A stretch of 64,000 nucleotides of DNA from a bacterium SCSIO 12827. GTDB taxonomy: Bacteria > Pseudomonadota > Alphaproteobacteria > Rhodospirillales > Casp-alpha2. The stretch is taken from contig CP073746.1 in NCBI GenBank assembly GCA_024397995.1, positions 2,849,501 to 2,913,500 on the forward strand. Reading direction: 5' to 3'. The notes below the pieces were generated by a model. The model saw nothing but the letters and a program-made list of their open reading frames with translations, had not been told where the DNA came from and made no database searches. This document shows, in pieces, positions 1 through 10,039 of this stretch (the first letter of the stretch is position 1; each line of letters opens with the position of its first letter). The translations under genes and the position numbers were made by a program.

Positions 1-1364
1 GCCTCGACCGCATCCTTGAAGGCATCGCCCCGGTCCTCGAAGCTGGCGAACTGGTCGAACGACGCGCAAGCCGGCGACAGCAGGACCACGGGTTTCTCCG
101 CCTTGTCTTTTTTGGCCTGGGCAAAAGCCTGATCGACCGCCTTTTTGACCTCGCCGGAAATGGTGAAGGGCACCTTACCGTCCAGCGTCTGACCGAAGCC
201 CAGCGCCGCCTCGCCGACCAGATAGGCGTGTTTGAGGCGCGGGAAATACTCGGCAAGCCCCGTGATGCCGCCTTCCTTGGGGCGGCCGCCGGCGATCCAA
301 TAGATCGTGTCGTAGCAGACCAGCGCCTTGGCGGCGGCGGCGGCATTGGTCGCCTTGGAATCGTTGATGAAAGCAACGCCGTCAACGACCTCGACCGGTT
401 CCTGGCGGTGGACCAGACCGGGGAAGCTTTGCAGGCAGGCCATGATGACCCGGCCTTCGACCCCGGCACGCCGGCAGGCGGCATAGGCCGCCGCCGCGTT
501 CTGCCAATTGTGCGGCCCCTGCAGGGCGGGAATGTCCTTGAGGTCCGTGACCGGCACTTCCTGGCCGTCCATGTCGTCGACCAGAATGCCGTTGACCACG
601 TAGACGCCGCCATGGATCCGCCGTTCGCCCGAGATCGGCACCACGACCTGCTCGCCCGCGTCGGCCAGGTCTTCGTAGATCGCTTCGCAGTATTTATCGT
701 CGACGCCGATGATCGCCGACTTGGGTTCGGTCTGGCGGTGGAATATCTGGCGCTTGGCCGCGACGTAGCCGTCCATGTCGCCGTGCCGGTCCAGATGGTC
801 GGGGCTGATGTTCAGCAGCACCGCGATGTCCCAGGTGATGGAGACCGTCAAGTCGAGCTGATAGGACGACATCTCGAGAATGTAGGTGTCTCCCTCGCCC
901 AGCGACTCAAGCGACAGGGCGGGCGGGCCGAGATTGCCACCGATGTCCGCTTCGCGCCCGGACAATTGCATGATGTGGCCGACCAGCGACGTGGTGGTCG
1001 ATTTGCCGTTGGTCCCGGTGATGCCGATGTAAGCCGCGTCGCGCTGAGCGCGGGCCAGAAGTTCGATATCGCTGACGACCTCGCAACCGGCGGCCTTGGC
1101 CAAATTCACCACCGGATGCGGTTCGGGATAGTGGAACGGAATGCCGGGGCTGAGCACCAGGGTCGTCACCTCCTGCCAGTTGCAGGTGTAGAGATCGACC
1201 AGGGGGATATCCATCTCGCGGGCGCGTTGGCGGCTGTCTTCGTTGTCGTCCCAGGCCCAAACCTCGGCATCACTGTCGATCAGCGCTTTGCAGGTCGCCA
1301 GACCCGAACGGCCGAGGCCGAGGACCGCGACCGGCATTTTGTAGAAATAGAAGACGTCGATCAT
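1..1364 (-). CDS. murD: MurD, UDP-N-acetylmuramoyl-L-alanine:D-glutamate ligase (3' end cut by window edge)
   Basis: Cytoplasmic Mur ligase that adds D-glutamate to UDP-MurNAc-L-Ala using ATP. The translation from the ATG at 1364 begins MIDVFYFYKMPVAVLGLGRSG, the N-terminal nucleotide-binding loop of MurD. The ATP loop GITGTNGKSTTTSLV is encoded near 985-1030, and the C-terminal signature LLSPACASFDQFASF lies near 60-90. About 454 codons are present, so probably only the last few residues are missing. The gene starts 7 bp after the mraY stop and is the most distal gene of the dcw operon seen here. Family identity is sure; the true stop lies outside the window. Confidence 0.96.
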   Translation of the reverse strand, partial: MIDVFYFYKMPVAVLGLGRSGLATCKALIDSDAEVWAWDDNEDSRQRAREMDIPLVDLYTCNWQEVTTLVLSPGIPFHYPEPHPVVNLAKAAGCEVVSDIELLARAQRDAAYIGITGTNGKSTTTSLVGHIMQLSGREADIGGNLGPPALSLESLGEGDTYILEMSSYQLDLTVSITWDIAVLLNISPDHLDRHGDMDGYVAAKRQIFHRQTEPKSAIIGVDDKYCEAIYEDLADAGEQVVVPISGERRIHGGVYVVNGILVDDMDGQEVPVTDLKDIPALQGPHNWQNAAAAYAACRRAGVEGRVIMACLQSFPGLVHRQEPVEVVDGVAFINDSKATNAAAAAKALVCYDTIYWIAGGRPKEGGITGLAEYFPRLKHAYLVGEAALGFGQTLDGKVPFTISGEVKKAVDQAFAQAKKDKAEKPVVLLSPACASFDQFASFEDRGDAFKDAVE

Positions 1365-1371
1365 CGCCCCC

Positions 1372-2460
1372 TCACCGCAGCTTCAGAGTGGCGAGGCCCG
1401 CGAGGGCCAGGATGGTCGCGATAATCCAGAAGCGGATGACGATGGTGGCCTCGGCCCATCCCTTCTGTTCGAAATGATGGTGCAGGGGCGCCATGCGGAA
1501 CACACGGCGGCCGGTCAGCTTGAACGAAATCACCTGCACGATGACGGACACGGTCTCCAGCACGAACAGGCCGCCGACGATGGCCAGCACCAGTTCGTGT
1601 TTGGTGATGACGGCGACGGCGCCGAGGGCCCCCCCCAACGCCAAGGATCCCGTATCGCCCATGAAGACCTTGGCCGGCGGCGCGTTGTACCAAAGGAAGC
1701 CAAGCGCCGCCCCCACCAGCGAGCCCATGAACACGGCCAGTTCGCCGGACCCGGGTACATAGTGGAGTTGCAGATAGTTGGCGAACACGGTGTTGCCGAC
1801 CAGATAGGCGATCAGCGCGAACACCCCGGCGGCGATCATCACCGGCACGATGGCAAGCCCGTCCAAGCCGTCGGTCAGGTTCACGGAATTGCTGGAGCCG
1901 ACCATGACGAAACAAGCGAACACGATGAACATCCAGCCCAGATCGACCAACACGTTCTTGAAGAACGGCAGGGCCAGGGTGGTCGCCAGGGGATCCGGCA
2001 GATGTGCCGAGACCCAGAACGCGGCGACCCCCGCGATGGAAATCTGCAGGACCAATTTCAGCTTGCCGGGCAGGCCCTTGGAATTGCGCTTGCTCACCTT
2101 CAGGTAGTCGTCAAGGAAACCGATCACGCCGTAACCGATGGTCACGCCCAATGCCGTCCACACGAAGCCGCTTGCCAAGTCCATCCACAACAGGGTCGCC
2201 ACGACCGAGGCGATCAGGATCAAAAGCCCGCCCATGGTCGGCGTGCCCTGTTTGGTGATCAGGTGGCTTTCCGGACCGTCGTCGCGGATCGGCTGGCCGC
2301 CTTTCTGCTTCGCCTTCAGCACCTCAATCAGCACCGGGCCGACCATGAAACTGATGATCAGGGCCGTGATGACGGCGCCGCCCGTGCGGAAGGTCAGGTA
2401 GCGGAACACGTTAAGCACCGCGAACTCACCGGCCATGGGGAACAGGATTTCATACAGCAT
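1372..2460 (-). CDS. mraY: MraY, phospho-MurNAc-pentapeptide transferase
   Basis: Inner-membrane enzyme that transfers phospho-MurNAc-pentapeptide to undecaprenyl phosphate, giving lipid I. The 362-residue length and multi-pass hydrophobic pattern (about ten membrane segments) are usual for the family. Visible motifs are the Asp-rich [14 protein letters not shown] loop near residue 115, the [10 protein letters not shown] motif near 190, and the histidine-rich [13 protein letters not shown] near 325. The ATG at 2460 follows AGGGG by 6 nt and sits 9 bp after the murF stop, so it is co-transcribed with its neighbours. Confidence 0.97.
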   Translation of the reverse strand: MLYEILFPMAGEFAVLNVFRYLTFRTGGAVITALIISFMVGPVLIEVLKAKQKGGQPIRDDGPESHLITKQGTPTMGGLLILIASVVATLLWMDLASGFVWTALGVTIGYGVIGFLDDYLKVSKRNSKGLPGKLKLVLQISIAGVAAFWVSAHLPDPLATTLALPFFKNVLVDLGWMFIVFACFVMVGSSNSVNLTDGLDGLAIVPVMIAAGVFALIAYLVGNTVFANYLQLHYVPGSGELAVFMGSLVGAALGFLWYNAPPAKVFMGDTGSLALGGALGAVAVITKHELVLAIVGGLFVLETVSVIVQVISFKLTGRRVFRMAPLHHHFEQKGWAEATIVIRFWIIATILALAGLATLKLR

Positions 2461-2469
2461 CGTCTGCCC

Positions 2470-3939
2470 CTATTCCCCGTTAACGGCGCGGCCGCGGCCG
2501 CCGTTGCCGTGTTCATGATCCGAATGGGTGTCGGCCAATGCCGTCAGCGCATCGACCACGGCCCCCATGCGCGACCCGAATGATCCCTTGACCAGGATCA
2601 CGTCGCCGGGCCGCACGGCCGAGGCAACCAGAGGCGCCAACTTGTCGGAGGTTTCCGCATGGCCACCGCGCATCTCACGGGGCAATTCGTCGAACAGGTT
2701 GCCCATGCCGGGACCGGCGGTGAACACCGTGTCGATGTGGCGCTGGGCCAGGGGGGCCGCCAGCGCGCGGTGCATGTCGTCGGACGCGTCACCCAGTTCC
2801 AGCATGTCACCCAGCACGGCGATGCGCCGCCCGCCCTTGGCCGGCTCGCTCATGCCCAGAACCTCAATGGCGGCGGTCACGGCGACAGGGCTGGCGTTGT
2901 AGCTTTCGTCGATCAGGGTCAATTCCCCTCCTGCAAATGGAATGGCCAGGCGATTGCCCCGGCCCTTGGGCGGCGCCAGACGCGCCAGCATGGCGGCGGC
3001 CACGACCGGGTCCGCCCCCATGGCCTTGGCAGCGGCGAGGACGCCCAGCGTGTTGAGAACCCAATGACGGCCCGGCACACCGACGCGGTAGCGCAACGCC
3101 GTCCCGGCGACATCCGCCAGCACGCCGGTGCCCAGCGCGTCGGGGCGGGTTTCCGTGGCCCGAACGTCGGCCGCATCGTGCAGGCCGAAGGATATGATCT
3201 GCCCTGCCCCGGCATTGCGGGCGGCGGCGGATAGGCGTTCGAACATGGGATTGTCGCGGTTAAGCACGGCCGTTCCGCCCGCGACCAGGCCGTCGAAGAT
3301 TTCCGCCTTGGCGTCGGCGATTTCCTCCACCGACCGGAAGTATTCGCTGTGGACCAGCTCGACCGTGGTGATCAGGGCGACATTGGGGCGCGCCATCTGC
3401 GACAGCGGGCGGATTTCACCGGGATGGTTCATGCCCATTTCGAACACGGCGGAGGTCGCCTCGATCGGCATTCGGGCCAGGCTGAGGGGCAGGCCCCAAT
3501 GGTTGTTCAGATTGCCCTTCGAGGCATGAACCTCGCCCCGGCGTTCCAGGATCATGGCCAGGGCGTCCTTGCTGCCGGTCTTACCGACACTGCCGGTAAC
3601 GGCGCAGACCTTGGCCCGCGACCGGTCCCGAGCGGCGCGACCCAGGCCTTCCAGGGCCTGCGTGGTGTCGTCGACCCGCATGCCGGGGGCATCCTTGGAC
3701 AGGCCGGAAAAATCGCGACGCACGACCACGCCGGCCGCACCCTTATCCAATGCCACCTGGGCATGGTCATGACCGTCAGAGGCAACCCCCTTGATGGCGA
3801 CGAACAGGTCGCCGGGATTGAGGCTGCGGGTATCGATGGACACGCCCGTGGCCTGCCATTCGCCGACGGCATCGCCTTCCGTCGCGGCGGCGGCGGCACC
3901 GGCGTTCCACAGCACGTAAGGGGCTTTCGTCATACCCAT
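2470..3939 (-). CDS. murF: MurF, UDP-MurNAc-tripeptide:D-Ala-D-Ala ligase
   Basis: Cytoplasmic ligase that completes the pentapeptide precursor by adding D-Ala-D-Ala. The ATP loop reads CAVTGSVGKTGSKDAL, followed by the ligase middle-domain motif HASKGNLNNHWGLPLS. The C-terminal domain carries IDESYNASP and LGDMLELG, both typical of MurF. Length is 489 residues from the ATG at 3939. A second ATG two codons on (3933) is equally spaced from a GAGG and cannot be excluded. An in-frame start further upstream would overlap murE more deeply and has no better ribosome site. Confidence 0.96.
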   Translation of the reverse strand: MGMTKAPYVLWNAGAAAAATEGDAVGEWQATGVSIDTRSLNPGDLFVAIKGVASDGHDHAQVALDKGAAGVVVRRDFSGLSKDAPGMRVDDTTQALEGLGRAARDRSRAKVCAVTGSVGKTGSKDALAMILERRGEVHASKGNLNNHWGLPLSLARMPIEATSAVFEMGMNHPGEIRPLSQMARPNVALITTVELVHSEYFRSVEEIADAKAEIFDGLVAGGTAVLNRDNPMFERLSAAARNAGAGQIISFGLHDAADVRATETRPDALGTGVLADVAGTALRYRVGVPGRHWVLNTLGVLAAAKAMGADPVVAAAMLARLAPPKGRGNRLAIPFAGGELTLIDESYNASPVAVTAAIEVLGMSEPAKGGRRIAVLGDMLELGDASDDMHRALAAPLAQRHIDTVFTAGPGMGNLFDELPREMRGGHAETSDKLAPLVASAVRPGDVILVKGSFGSRMGAVVDALTALADTHSDHEHGNGGRGRAVNGE

Positions 3940-3943
3940 GGCC

Positions 3944-5404
3944 TCAACCCTCTCCCGCCAGGGCGGCGCGGGCCGCTTCACGGTCGTCGAAGGGCAGGAT
4001 GCGCGATCCCACGATCTGGCCCCGCTCGTGACCCTTGCCGGCGATGATCAGAATTTCGCCCGCCGACAGGTCGGCGACGGCGGTCATGATCGCCTCACCC
4101 CGGTCGGCGATTTCCGAGGCGCCGGGGGCGGCCGCCAGGATTTCGGCGCGGATTTGATCGGGGTCTTCACTGCGCGGGTTGTCGTCGGTGACGATCACGC
4201 GGTCGGCCAGGTCGCTGGCGATACGGCCCATTTCCGGCCGCTTTCCCTTGTCCCGGTCGCCGCCGCATCCGAACACCACGGCAAGGGCACCCGTCGCATG
4301 GGGGCGCAGCGCCGTCAGCACGTTTTCCAGGGCGTCCGGGGTATGGGCGTAATCCACATAGACGGCGCCGCCCGCGGGCTTTTCGCCGATCCATTCCATG
4401 CGCCCCGGCGCACCCGACAGGCTTTCCAGCGCCGCCAGGGCCGTTTCCACGGAAACCCCCGTGACCCGGGCCAGGCCCAAGGCGCAAAGCGCGTTCATGG
4501 CCTGGAACCGCCCTGCCAGGGGCAGGAACAAGTCGCGCTCAATCCCCTCGGCCATCAGACTGAGGTGTTGGCCGCGGGCATCGGGCCGGGTCGACAGAAG
4601 CTTGAAGTCGACACCGCGTTCGCCATAGGTGCGGACCCGCAAATGACGGGCCTGGGCGGCGGCGATCACGGCGGCGCCATGGGTGTCGTCGGCGTTGATG
4701 ACGGCGGCGCCACCATCCACGACCAGGGCATCGAACAGGCGGCGCTTGGCCTTGAAATAGGCGTCGGTGCTGCCGTGATAATCCAGGTGGTCGCGGGTCA
4801 GGTTGGTGAAGGCACCGGCGGCGATGCGCACCCCGTCGAGCCGGCACTGATCGAGCCCGTGGCTCGACGCCTCAAGCGCCAGATGATCAACACCGAGGTC
4901 CGCCAGATGCGACAGGTCCGCGTGCAGGTCCGCCGGGTCGGGCGTAGTCAGCCCCTCGTCCCGGGAAAATACGTCCGACTGAATGCCCAGGGTTCCGGCG
5001 CTGGCGGCCTTAAGGCCCGCCTGTTTCCATATCTGACGCAGGAAACTTGCGACCGAGGTCTTGCCGTTGGTGCCGGTGACGGCGGCGACGGTTTCCGGCT
5101 GATGCGGATAGAACCGCGCCGCCAGCAGGGCATAGCGGCGGCGTGGGTTGTCCGTATCAAGGAGCGGCGTGGTCTCGTATCCGTCGGGCAACCGGGTGCC
5201 GGGCGGCGCCAGGATCGCCGCCGCCCCCCGTGCCAGGGCGTCGGGAATGTAATCGCGGCCGTCGTTGGCGGTGCCGGGAATGGCGGCGAACAGGAATCCG
5301 GGCACGACGCGGCGCGAATCACAGGTCACGCCCGTGATCTCCGGGGCCCCCGCCCCGGCCGTCTGGCCGCTGTTCATATCGTCCACCCACATGTCACTCA
5401 GCCG
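3944..5404 (-). CDS. murE: MurE, UDP-MurNAc-L-Ala-D-Glu:meso-diaminopimelate ligase
   Basis: Adds the third stem-peptide residue. The ATP loop is VTGTNGKTSVASFLRQ, and the DDNPRSED motif near the C-terminus is the DNPR signature that known MurE proteins use to bind meso-diaminopimelate, so DAP peptidoglycan is expected. I place the start at the GTG at 5404. It lies 7 nt after GGAG and gives the family-like N-terminus (M)RLSDMWVDDM. It also overlaps the ftsI stop by 11 nt, implying translational coupling. The product is 486 residues. A longer ATG start at 5440 lies deep inside ftsI and is less likely. Confidence 0.95.
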   Translation of the reverse strand, partial: RLSDMWVDDMNSGQTAGAGAPEITGVTCDSRRVVPGFLFAAIPGTANDGRDYIPDALARGAAAILAPPGTRLPDGYETTPLLDTDNPRRRYALLAARFYPHQPETVAAVTGTNGKTSVASFLRQIWKQAGLKAASAGTLGIQSDVFSRDEGLTTPDPADLHADLSHLADLGVDHLALEASSHGLDQCRLDGVRIAAGAFTNLTRDHLDYHGSTDAYFKAKRRLFDALVVDGGAAVINADDTHGAAVIAAAQARHLRVRTYGERGVDFKLLSTRPDARGQHLSLMAEGIERDLFLPLAGRFQAMNALCALGLARVTGVSVETALAALESLSGAPGRMEWIGEKPAGGAVYVDYAHTPDALENVLTALRPHATGALAVVFGCGGDRDKGKRPEMGRIASDLADRVIVTDDNPRSEDPDQIRAEILAAAPGASEIADRGEAIMTAVADLSAGEILIIAGKGHERGQIVGSRILPFDDREAARAALAGEG

Positions 5405-7190
5405 CACGCACCTGCTCCGGTTGACGGGAAACGTTTTCAACGTCGCGAAGGGCCGCCGGCTTCAGGGCGGCCGTGATTTCATTCGCATCGGCCGGCAACT
5501 CCCGGGTCGCGGCCAGATGCGGCATGCCGAATTCCGGCGAAATGCCCATGATCCCGGCCGTGCGCTGCACGATGCGGCCGACCGCCGGTGCGGCGACCCA
5601 GCCGCCCGTGGCATAGCCGAAAGATTCCTTGGTGCCCTTGGGCTCGTCCACGACGACGCAGACCACATAGCGCGGTGCGTGGATCGGGAACGCGCCGACG
5701 AAGGACGCGATGTTGGCCTTGTCGGAATAACCGCCGCCGGCCTTGATCTTTTCCGCCGTGCCGGTCTTGCCGCCGATCAGGTAGCCGTCGGCTTCCTTCT
5801 CCGCGTTCTTACCGGTGCCGCGGCTGACGACCAGGCGCATCAGGCCGCGCATCTTGGCCGAGGTGTCGGGCGAAAACACGCGGGCCCCCGGAATGCCCTC
5901 GGGCGCCTGCTGCTTGATCAACGTGGTCGGCCGGCGGATCCCGCCGTTAACCGTCGTCGCGATGGCATTGGCAAGCTGCACCGGCGAAACCGACAGACCA
6001 TGACCGTAGGAAACGGTCACGGTGCTGATTTCGCGCCAGGGCGACGGGACAAGAGGATGACCTACCTCAGGCAACTCAACGGGGGACGGACGCAGGAGGC
6101 CGAGCCGCCCGAGGTAGGTCTGTTGGGCTTTGGTGCCCACATCGAGAGCCATTTTGGCTGCCCCGATATTCGATGAAAAAATCAGAATCTCCGGCACGCT
6201 GAGCCAGCGGTTCTTGGCGTGATAATCGGTGATCGAGAAGCGCGCCACGCGCATCGGCTTGGACGCATCGTAGCCGCCGGAAATAGCGACCACGCCGGAA
6301 TCCAGCGCCATGGCGGCGGTCAACAGCTTGAAGGTCGAGCCCATTTCATAGACGCCCTTGGTGGCGCGGTTGAAACCGGCCTCGCCCAGCATTTCCACCG
6401 GGCGGTTGGGGTCGAAATCAGGCAGCGACACCATGGCCACCAGTTCGGACGTATTGGCGTCCATCACGATGGCCGTGCCGCCAAGGGCGGAAAATTCCTG
6501 CACCGTGCTGCTCAGGACTTCGTGGGCAATGGCCTGGATGCGCAGATCGATGGACAGTTGCAGCGGCGCGCCCCCGCCCGTCAGCTTGCTTTCGAAATGG
6601 CGCTCAATCCCGGCCGTGCCGCGGCCGTCGATATCGGTAACACCCAGGACATGGGCCAGCAGGCGGCCCTGGGGATAGACACGGCGTTCGCCGCGTTCGA
6701 ACTGAATGCCCGGCAGCCCCAGACGATTGACCGCGTAATGCTGTTCCGGCGTCAGGTTGCGTTTCAGGTAGACGAACCGCCCGCGCGACGAAAGGCGCTT
6801 TTCCAGCTTGTCGCGATCCAGGTCGGGCAACACGCGGATCAACTTGTCCGCTGTCTCCTGCACGTCCATCACGTGCTTGGGATCGACGTAAAGCGAGACA
6901 GCCGGCAGCGAGGTCGCGACGACGATGCCGTTGCGGTCGACGATGTCCGCCCGTTCCTGGACGGGGGCCAGGGGATTGACGCTGCGCGCTAGGCGCGGTT
7001 CCGCCCGGTCGGCGAACAGGGTCAGGTCAACCACCCGCCAGCCCAGCGCCATGAAGGCCATGGAGATGACCAGCCCGGTGACGACAAGGCGCGAGCGCCC
7101 GGTTTCAAGGGCTTCGGCCGTGCGCCCCGTGGGGCCACCCCGGTAACGCGCGAAATCGAACAGATCACCTTGCATGAGGGATGCGATCAT
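5394..7190 (-). CDS. ftsI: FtsI/PBP3, division-specific peptidoglycan transpeptidase
   Basis: Septal class B penicillin-binding protein of 598 residues. A short cytoplasmic N-terminus is followed by one membrane anchor around residues 35-55, then the pedestal domain and the transpeptidase domain. The catalytic motifs are complete: STFK with Ser at about residue 285, SSN in IFSSNIGAAKMA, and KTG in IGGKTGTAEK. The start codon overlaps the ftsL stop as ATGA at 7187-7190. It lies downstream of ftsL and upstream of murE, the standard dcw order. Confidence 0.97.
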   Translation of the reverse strand: MIASLMQGDLFDFARYRGGPTGRTAEALETGRSRLVVTGLVISMAFMALGWRVVDLTLFADRAEPRLARSVNPLAPVQERADIVDRNGIVVATSLPAVSLYVDPKHVMDVQETADKLIRVLPDLDRDKLEKRLSSRGRFVYLKRNLTPEQHYAVNRLGLPGIQFERGERRVYPQGRLLAHVLGVTDIDGRGTAGIERHFESKLTGGGAPLQLSIDLRIQAIAHEVLSSTVQEFSALGGTAIVMDANTSELVAMVSLPDFDPNRPVEMLGEAGFNRATKGVYEMGSTFKLLTAAMALDSGVVAISGGYDASKPMRVARFSITDYHAKNRWLSVPEILIFSSNIGAAKMALDVGTKAQQTYLGRLGLLRPSPVELPEVGHPLVPSPWREISTVTVSYGHGLSVSPVQLANAIATTVNGGIRRPTTLIKQQAPEGIPGARVFSPDTSAKMRGLMRLVVSRGTGKNAEKEADGYLIGGKTGTAEKIKAGGGYSDKANIASFVGAFPIHAPRYVVCVVVDEPKGTKESFGYATGGWVAAPAVGRIVQRTAGIMGISPEFGMPHLAATRELPADANEITAALKPAALRDVENVSRQPEQVRAAE

Positions 7191-7621
7191 CGCCCACCCT
7201 CCTTGATCGGCGTCGGCGTCAGGCCCAGGGCTCGGCGGATCGCCGGCAAGGCGTCCTCGACCGCTTTGTCACGGGGTGAGGAAACTGCGGGTGCGGGTAC
7301 AGCCTCGGCCACCGGTTCAACCTTGCGGTCGGCGACCTCGACGGTGGGCCGCCAGGGAATCTCCTCGACCGTGCCGAGCTGCCGGGTCGCGATGGGCTCC
7401 AGCCCCAGATAGCGTTCCGCCAGCAGGCGCAGGCGCTGCGGGTCATTCAAATGCGCCCATTCCGCCTGCAGCACATGGACGGCGCGGTTGTCGCGGGCGA
7501 TGTCGCGGTTGAGGGCGTCAAGCTGGTCCTCCAGGTCCTGGACCTGGTAGCTGACCATGAACAACCCCAGGGACATGACGGCGGCAAGAACAAGGGCGAG
7601 GAAGGTAGTGCGTTTGCTCAT
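7187..7621 (-). CDS. ftsL: FtsL-like cell division protein
   Basis: A 144-residue bitopic protein. A hydrophobic segment (about residues 8-24) is followed by a heptad-like coiled coil, VQDLEDQLDALNRDIARDNR, and then the conserved AEWAHLNDPQRLRLLAERYLG block typical of alphaproteobacterial FtsL. A low-complexity Pro/Ala/Val-rich tail follows. FtsL bridges FtsB and the FtsWI synthase in the divisome. The position between rsmH and ftsI supports the call, since FtsL sequences themselves are weakly conserved. Confidence 0.88.
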   Translation of the reverse strand: MSKRTTFLALVLAAVMSLGLFMVSYQVQDLEDQLDALNRDIARDNRAVHVLQAEWAHLNDPQRLRLLAERYLGLEPIATRQLGTVEEIPWRPTVEVADRKVEPVAEAVPAPAVSSPRDKAVEDALPAIRRALGLTPTPIKEGGR

Positions 7622-7634
7622 CTGCGATCCCTCC

Positions 7635-8609
7635 TCATGCCGCCGCCCGGGCGGGCGTGTCCGTGCGCACGGCCCAGCGCAGGCGGGCCGAACGGGCGCG
7701 CGGGTTGGACCGGGTTTCGGTCTGACCCGGCTTGACCGTGCCGCGGGTGATCAGGGTGAAGGTCGGCTTGTGCGTGCTGACCGGCAGGTCCGGCAGATGG
7801 CGCGACGGGCGCGGCCCGGCGCCGGACCGTTCGCGGAGAAACTCTTTCACCGCCCGGTCTTCAAGTGAATGGAAGGATACGACGGCCAATCGGCCGCCCG
7901 GCGCCAGCAGCGCCTCGGCCCCGGCAAGGCCGCGGACCAATTCACCCAGTTCGTCATTGACGAAGATGCGCAGCGCCTGGAACGTGCGGGTTGCCGGATC
8001 GATGCCGTCCTTGGATTTCCGGACGACGCTGCGGATCAGATCGGCCAATTCCTCCGTGCGGGTGATCGGCGCCTTTTCGCGCAGTTCGACGATGGCGCGG
8101 GCGACGCGGCGCGATGCCCGCTCCTCGCCATACTTATAGATAAGGTCGGCCAGTTCCTGTTCGGCCATGGAATTGACCACGTCAGCGGCGGTCGCCATGT
8201 CGTGGCCGAGACGGCTGTCCGCGTCCATGCGCATGTCGAGCGGCCCATCGGCGCGGAAGGAAAATCCGCGCGCCGGGTCGTCCAACTGCATGGAGGACAC
8301 GCCGAGATCAAGGGCCACGCCGTCGACCCGCTCCACCCCGACGGAGGACAGCAGTTCGTGCATATCGCCGAAGCGCCCGGCCAGGACCGTCAGGCGACCC
8401 GGAAATTCCAGGCCCAGGTCGGCGCCGATGCTTTGCGCCAGGGGATCGCGGTCGATGCCCCAGACCGTGCAGTCGGCGGCTTCCAGCAATCCGCGGGAAT
8501 AGCCGCCGGCCCCGAAGGTGGCATCCACATAGACGCCGCCGTCCCGGGGCTCCAGGGCGCTCAGAACTTCGGCAAGCATGACCGGGGAGTGACGGGATTT
8601 ATCAGCCAT
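7635..8609 (-). CDS. rsmH: RsmH (MraW), 16S rRNA m4C1402 methyltransferase
   Basis: SAM-dependent methyltransferase acting on N4 of C1402 of 16S rRNA. The N-terminus [13 protein letters not shown], the SAM-binding stretch [16 protein letters not shown] and the late motif [18 protein letters not shown] match the family. The length of 324 residues is usual. The ATG at 8609 is 6 nt after GGAGG; the preceding GTG is not needed. It overlaps the end of mraZ by 8 nt, so the two are translationally coupled. Confidence 0.96.
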   Translation of the reverse strand: MADKSRHSPVMLAEVLSALEPRDGGVYVDATFGAGGYSRGLLEAADCTVWGIDRDPLAQSIGADLGLEFPGRLTVLAGRFGDMHELLSSVGVERVDGVALDLGVSSMQLDDPARGFSFRADGPLDMRMDADSRLGHDMATAADVVNSMAEQELADLIYKYGEERASRRVARAIVELREKAPITRTEELADLIRSVVRKSKDGIDPATRTFQALRIFVNDELGELVRGLAGAEALLAPGGRLAVVSFHSLEDRAVKEFLRERSGAGPRPSRHLPDLPVSTHKPTFTLITRGTVKPGQTETRSNPRARSARLRWAVRTDTPARAAA

Positions 8610-9108
8610 CACCGTCCTCCCCGGCCGATGCGCCTGGCCGTTTCGGTAATTTCAATGTCATGCCACGCGATTTGGCGCGCTCGAAGGCGCCGCCGCGCTG
8701 GGCTTCGTAGGCGGCGGGCTCCCACATCATCATGCGCTGGCCGCGTCCGACGAACAGAACCTCGCCCTTGATGTTGGCGTAATCGCGCAGGTCGTCGGTC
8801 AGGACGATGCGGCCTTCCGGATCCATCGGCAGCTCGCGGGCGTTTTCCAGGATCACGGCGGCCAGGTCGTCCTGGTCGTCGGAGAACACGTCAAGGTCTT
8901 CGAGCCCTTCGGCGAGGCGCATCATGAAGGCCTCGTCGCAGGCTTCGAGCGCCGGATACTTGAAGGACGGAAAGGCATAAAGGCCGGAGAAGGCGTCGGC
9001 ATCCGCGTCGGCGCGGCCGCGTGACAGGGCCGCACGGAAGGGCTTGGGTACGCTGACCCGTCCCTTCCTGTCGATCCTGTTGACGTGCCGTCCAACCAGC
9101 AGCGCCAC
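8602..9108 (-). CDS. mraZ: MraZ, transcriptional regulator of the dcw cluster
   Basis: DNA-binding protein with two SpoVT/AbrB-like halves. Each half carries a DxxxR motif: [13 protein letters not shown] near the N-terminus and [16 protein letters not shown] in the second half. In characterised bacteria MraZ binds repeated TGGG-type boxes upstream of its own gene. The start is the GTG at 9108, preceded by AGGGGG at 5 nt, giving 168 residues. The open frame continues upstream to 9510, but those codons look non-coding and have no family similarity. The gene heads the operon and overlaps rsmH. Confidence 0.93.
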   Translation of the reverse strand: MALLVGRHVNRIDRKGRVSVPKPFRAALSRGRADADADAFSGLYAFPSFKYPALEACDEAFMMRLAEGLEDLDVFSDDQDDLAAVILENARELPMDPEGRIVLTDDLRDYANIKGEVLFVGRGQRMMMWEPAAYEAQRGGAFERAKSRGMTLKLPKRPGASAGEDGDG

Positions 9109-9335
9109 CGCTACCCCCTTAGGGTTTCCACCCGATTCCCGCTCGGCGGGGATGATCGCGCCCAACTTCGGACGTCGTCCCCGCACCCGCCGCGCCCGGT
9201 CCCCCGGACTGGAAAGAACTCCGTGATTCCCTCCCGGAATTCTTCTGTGGCGCCGCCCCCGGCCCCGATAACCGCCCCGCCCGTAAGGACAAGGTGCGGC
9301 CCGGCATCCGGAAACACTGCGCCATTCACGCACTT

Positions 9336-9400
9336 TGGGCATGTTTGGGATATCATGGGATATCATGGGCGTCAATGGAATTAGCCTGGGAAACCTTGGG
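9336..9400 (+). promoter_or_regulatory. Putative MraZ-binding box array (TGGG repeats, 10-bp period)
   Basis: TGGG starts at 9336, 9346, 9356 and 9366. A degenerate TGGAA follows at 9376, and then TGGG recurs one base out of register at 9387 and 9397. Known MraZ operators are TGGG-type repeats with 5-nt spacers, that is a 10-bp period, upstream of mraZ. Here the repeats read on the strand opposite to mraZ, about 230-290 nt before its start. That orientation differs from what I recall of described operators. Confidence 0.6.
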
Positions 9401-9536
9401 CCTTGGCGGGTCCCGGGCCGGCCGTTAACGAAGGCATAACCATGATTTTCCCCGCGTCCCGGCCCGGCGCGCGTCGTCGCCACAGGCCGCCGGCACCTTG
9501 GGCCAATCAAAAAAGTTCCGATCTGGGACGATTAAA

Positions 9537-9551
9537 GCCCCCGAAGCGGGC
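9537..9551 (-). terminator. Possible intrinsic terminator after rnpB
   Basis: Read on the minus strand, a short GC hairpin (CCCG-CTT-CGGG core with flanking G/C pairs) is followed by TTTAAT. It lies about 65 nt downstream of the rnpB 3' end. The stem is short and imperfect, so the call is tentative. Confidence 0.35.
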
Positions 9552-9616
9552 CTAATTTTGCGGGGACGGGGGCATTTTTGGGGCGGATCGCCGAATCCGG
9601 AGAGTTGGGTAATTTA

Positions 9617-10015
<399 letters not shown>

Positions 10016-10039
10016 GGGGGCGTTATAGCCTATTTGAGA

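Larger units (their letters stand above)
9109..9616. other. Intergenic region between rnpB and mraZ
   Basis: About 0.5 kb without a convincing gene. It holds a possible rnpB terminator at its distal end (about 9537-9551), a 10-bp-periodic TGGG array (9336-9400), and the mraZ leader with its AGGGGG ribosome site. Open frames here lack ribosome sites and are skewed low-complexity Arg/Gly/Pro translations. Confidence 0.7.

Noticed and set aside
228-1424. A 398-codon open frame on the plus strand across murD
   Set aside because: It is antisense to a well-supported murD. The translation is His/Arg/Gly/Val-rich low complexity with no motif. Long antisense frames are common in this GC-rich DNA.
9109-9510. 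N-terminal extension of MraZ by about 134 residues
   Set aside because: The extra sequence is unlike MraZ, overlaps the TGGG array and lacks a ribosome site. The GTG at 9108 has AGGGGG at 5 nt and starts at the conserved domain.
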